Positions 6,004-7,791 of a stretch of 7,791 nucleotides of DNA are shown piece after piece. The stretch lies in contig CAVEYA010000033.1 in the NCBI GenBank assembly GCA_963619935.1, forward strand, positions 1-7,791, given 5' to 3'. The number at the start of each line of letters is the position of its first letter. Positions within the stretch are counted from its first letter, which is position 1. The position numbers and the translations under genes were made by a program. Origin of the DNA: RUG13091 sp963619935. GTDB lineage: Bacteria; Bacillota_I; Bacilli_A; RFN20; CAG-826. The notes under the pieces are model-generated. The model had not been told where the DNA came from, searched no databases, and was given only the letters and a program-made list of their open reading frames with translations.

Positions 6004-6804
6004 ATGAAATATTTTGGTGGATGTGATTCCGGTAGTACTTACACAAAATGTGTAATTATTGATGAAAATGGCAAAATGGTGGCTAATGTCACTTTAAGAA
6101 GTAGAATTAATTCTGTCTTAAGCGCACAAGAAGCTTTAGAACAAGCTGTTGCGCAAGTTCCTGAACTTAAATCTCCAAAGGATTTAGCCTATTTAGTGGG
6201 TACAGGATATGGTAGAAATAAAGTTCCTTTCGCAGATGAAAATATCTCCGAAATTTCTTGCCACGCGATGGGTGTCCATGTGACTGATCCAAGCGTTAAA
6301 GCAATTATTGATATCGGTGGTCAAGACGTCAAAGGCATTGCAGTTGATAAAGATGGTACTGTCTTAAACTTCGCAATGAATGATAAGTGTGCCGCTGGTA
6401 CAGGTAGATTCTTTGAAGCTATGGCGAGAGCTTTTGAAATGGACTTAGATAAGTTCTCTAAATTATCTTTAAGTGCAAAAAATATTATTCCAATTACCGC
6501 ACAATGTACTGTCTTTGCTGAATCAGAAGTTATTTCTTTAGTTGGTGAAGGAAAACCAATGGATGAAATTGCAGCTGGTATTGAATTCTCTGTTGCAAAG
6601 AGATGTTTCGTAATGGCCAAAAAAGCCGGTGCTACAGATAACATAGCCTTAACTGGTGGATGTGCAAAAAATGATGGCTTAAAAGATGCTATTGAAAAAG
6701 TTTTACACTTAAAAGTTGTTAATTTATCCATCGACCCACAATTAATGGGTGCTTTAGGCGCAGCTGAGTTTGCTCGTCAAAAAGGTTTAGCGGAGGGTAG
6801 ATAA
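6004..6804 (+). CDS. ATP-dependent activase of the dehydratase-family enzyme (HgdC/BadF/BcrA type)
   Basis: A 266-aa member of the ASKHA ATPase superfamily, close in length to HgdC (about 260 aa). From the start at 6004 the motifs appear in order: GCDSGSTYTK (6-15, phosphate 1), GTGYGR (66-71), DIGGQDVKG (103-111, phosphate 2), NDKCAAGTGRF (126-136) with C129, AQCTVFAESE (166-175) with C168, LTGGCAKN (216-223, adenosine), and MGALGAAEFA (248-257). C129 and C168 match the two cysteines per subunit that hold one [4Fe-4S] cluster between the subunits of the HgdC homodimer. ATP binding drives a large movement that pushes a low-potential electron onto the partner dehydratase or reductase. Gene order directly after the two subunits makes them the obvious partners. 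All key residues are intact, so the module should be active. Confidence 0.93.
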   Translation: MKYFGGCDSGSTYTKCVIIDENGKMVANVTLRSRINSVLSAQEALEQAVAQVPELKSPKDLAYLVGTGYGRNKVPFADENISEISCHAMGVHVTDPSVKAIIDIGGQDVKGIAVDKDGTVLNFAMNDKCAAGTGRFFEAMARAFEMDLDKFSKLSLSAKNIIPITAQCTVFAESEVISLVGEGKPMDEIAAGIEFSVAKRCFVMAKKAGATDNIALTGGCAKNDGLKDAIEKVLHLKVVNLSIDPQLMGALGAAEFARQKGLAEGR

Positions 6805-6805
6805 G

Positions 6806-7024
6806 ATGGGGACTGCTTTAATTATCCTAAGTTGGACACTTTTCCCACATTTAGGCTGGTATTTATGGGTTAGCATCGTCTGTACAGTTGTCGGTGCTTT
6901 CATTGCTCTATTTGGCTTATTATTCATTGTTTATTTCTTTAATCTAGATATGAAGTTAACTTCTTCATTAGAAAACGTACTTTTAAAGCACTACGATAAG
7001 AAGAAAAGAAATCGTAAAATCTAA
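6806..7024 (+). CDS. Small membrane protein of unknown function
   Basis: A 72-aa protein starting one base after the activase stop, with ribosome binding site GGAGGG (6792-6797) eight bases before the ATG. Residues 4-45 are almost entirely hydrophobic, long enough for two membrane helices (about 4-20 and 22-45 with a Pro-His-Leu-Gly turn at 14-17), or one long helix after a re-entrant segment. The C-terminal third (46-72) is polar and ends in the basic DKKKRNRK (64-71), which by the positive-inside rule would lie in the cytoplasm. It has one cysteine (C26) and no enzyme motif. I do not recognise the family. Its position among cytoplasmic redox proteins suggests a membrane anchor or a link to a membrane electron donor, but that is only inference from context. 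Confidence 0.7.
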   Translation: MGTALIILSWTLFPHLGWYLWVSIVCTVVGAFIALFGLLFIVYFFNLDMKLTSSLENVLLKHYDKKKRNRKI

Positions 7025-7029
7025 TCTTT

Positions 7030-7734
7030 ATGTTTATTTTTGATGATTTAATTCAAGAAGTTAATAATCTCAATAATAAATTTGAAGGACAAAAATTAAG
7101 TATTGATTTAAACCAAAAGTTTAAAGAAAACAGTAATCAAATCATTTTTAGTGATGATAAAGCCTATGAACTAGGCGCAAGTCCATTTCATGGTGTTACT
7201 TTAGATTTATTAACCGATGAAGAATTTGAGGATGAAATTCTTCTTTTAGGTGATGATTTAAATAACATCAAAACTAATACTGATTATGCACGTATTGTAA
7301 TAGGCAGTATCAATAAAGACTTGTTAGGTGAAAGCAACGAATTATATAACAATATTCGTCGATTTGATTATGTGAAATACCATCTTGCCTTTGAAGGCAT
7401 TATGGTCAGGGAATCGGTCATTAATAAAAAAGAAAGTTTAGTTATTTCAAAAAAACTTTTAAAAAAGGAACAATTAAATTTTTCAAAATTTGGTAGTTAT
7501 ATCATTAATAAGCAAAAGGAATTACCATTCGTTAAAAATGTGAAAGTAATTTTCATCAATAAAAAGGATTATGATTACACAAAACTCTCTGAAATGGTCA
7601 ATAAATGCGAAAATATCACCAAAGCATTAGACCATTTAATGAATAAAATTAAAATGGACTGTCACTCCTGCTCCTTACAAGTCATTTGTAATGAAGTTGA
7701 AAAGAAAGTAAAAGAAGATTTTGATAAAAAATAA
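7030..7734 (+). CDS. Stand-alone acetyl-CoA synthase middle-domain-like protein (AcsB/CdhC related)
   Basis: A 234-aa protein resembling the central part of the acetyl-CoA synthase beta subunit. DEEFEDEILLLGDDLNNI (residues 63-80) lines up with the ACS segment ending GPDIDTI. YARIVIGSI (86-94), RRFDYVKYHLAFEGIMVRESVINK (110-133), FSKFGSYII (151-159) and VKVIFINKKDY (171-181) follow the order of the ACS domain before the A-cluster. The end keeps a CxxC-x5-C motif (C211, C214, C220) where ACS has its first [4Fe-4S] ligands. The protein stops there, without the fourth ligand or the Cys-Gly-Cys that binds nickel in true ACS. C193 could be an extra ligand. The ACS N-terminal region is also missing, replaced by about 40 residues. 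It therefore cannot be a normal acetyl-CoA synthase. It starts 5 bp after the membrane protein gene without a clear ribosome binding site. The homology is read by eye and is moderately firm. Confidence 0.72.
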   Translation: MFIFDDLIQEVNNLNNKFEGQKLSIDLNQKFKENSNQIIFSDDKAYELGASPFHGVTLDLLTDEEFEDEILLLGDDLNNIKTNTDYARIVIGSINKDLLGESNELYNNIRRFDYVKYHLAFEGIMVRESVINKKESLVISKKLLKKEQLNFSKFGSYIINKQKELPFVKNVKVIFINKKDYDYTKLSEMVNKCENITKALDHLMNKIKMDCHSCSLQVICNEVEKKVKEDFDKK

Positions 7735-7766
7735 TCAATATTTATTACTAAGAAAATATAAACGTA

Positions 7767-7791
7767 AACAAAAAGCCTTCTGTTATGAAGG
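7767..7791. terminator. Probable bidirectional terminator cut by the window end
   Basis: CCTTC (7776-7780) and GAAGG (7787-7791) form a 5-bp stem with a 6-nt loop. On the minus strand it is followed by CTTTTTGTTT (7776-7767), a usable T-run for a gene converging from the right. On the plus strand it lies about 40 bp past the last stop codon; the preceding AAAAG suggests a matching CTTTT beyond the window, which would also terminate the eight-gene operon. Confidence 0.65.

Noticed and set aside
5079..6046. Two minus-strand open frames (5079-5339 and 5741-6046)
   Set aside because: Both lie opposite the 515-aa subunit gene (the second runs into the activase), give low-complexity Ser/Phe/Ile-rich products without motifs, and lack any context on that strand.
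6321..6731. Open frame of 136 codons on the minus strand
   Set aside because: It lies wholly opposite the well-conserved activase gene, and its product has no recognisable domain; it is a shadow of coding bias.
115..7734. Alternative genetic code with TGA as tryptophan, suggested by the absence of TGA stops in ten genes
   Set aside because: Tryptophan is encoded by TGG (for example several times in the 515-aa subunit) and the frames contain no internal TGA. In an AT-rich genome using TGA for Trp, TGA would dominate.
7030..7734. ACS-like gene as a frameshifted pseudogene of a full acetyl-CoA synthase
   Set aside because: The frame is open, the stop is followed by a terminator-like hairpin within about 40 bp, and no remnant of the downstream ACS region is seen in any frame in the remaining bases.
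1..7791. CRISPR arrays, insertion sequences, transposases or phage genes
   Set aside because: No spaced direct repeats, terminal inverted repeats, or transposase/integrase motifs were seen; the window is almost fully occupied by metabolic genes.

Overview
The window looks like chromosomal DNA of a low-GC anaerobic bacterium, most likely an uncultured Bacillota member such as a gut Bacilli/Erysipelotrichia or Clostridia relative. Reasons: strongly A+T-rich codon use (TTA Leu, AAA Lys, AGA Arg), AT-rich spacers, mostly purine-rich ribosome binding sites, and oxygen-sensitive enzyme families throughout. All ten genes stop with TAA or TAG, but tryptophan is written TGG, so the standard bacterial code applies.

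Layout. Two divergent operons leave a 236-bp intergenic region (1833-2068). To the left, on the minus strand, lie a NifU/IscU-like Fe-S scaffold homologue (1140-1832) and a GGGtGRT-family protein (115-1122), with a clear promoter in front and an intrinsic terminator behind (about 61-98). To the right, on the plus strand, eight tightly packed genes (2069-7734) form one probable transcription unit: a small His-rich protein, a CooT-like nickel-binding protein, a CooC-like nickel-insertion ATPase, two 2-hydroxyacyl-CoA dehydratase-family Fe-S subunits (396 and 515 aa), their ATP-dependent activase, a small membrane protein, and a 234-aa stand-alone protein resembling the middle domain of acetyl-CoA synthase (AcsB/CdhC). 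The window ends inside a hairpin that looks like a shared, bidirectional terminator. The first 17 bases may be the 5' end of a tRNA on the minus strand.

How the genes may work together (inference). The activase and two-subunit module is the ATP-driven electron-injection machine of 2-hydroxyacyl-CoA dehydratases, benzoyl-CoA reductases and double-cubane-cluster reductases. CooC and CooT belong to the nickel-handling apparatus of CO dehydrogenase/acetyl-CoA synthase. An ACS-like domain is encoded in the same operon, but no CO dehydrogenase catalytic subunit, complete ACS, corrinoid protein or CoA transferase is present. The combination suggests an uncharacterised metalloenzyme system, possibly a nickel-dependent or C1-related ATP-driven reductase, with the divergent scaffold/GGGtGRT pair perhaps supporting Fe-S supply. 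Substrate and product cannot be read from the sequence.
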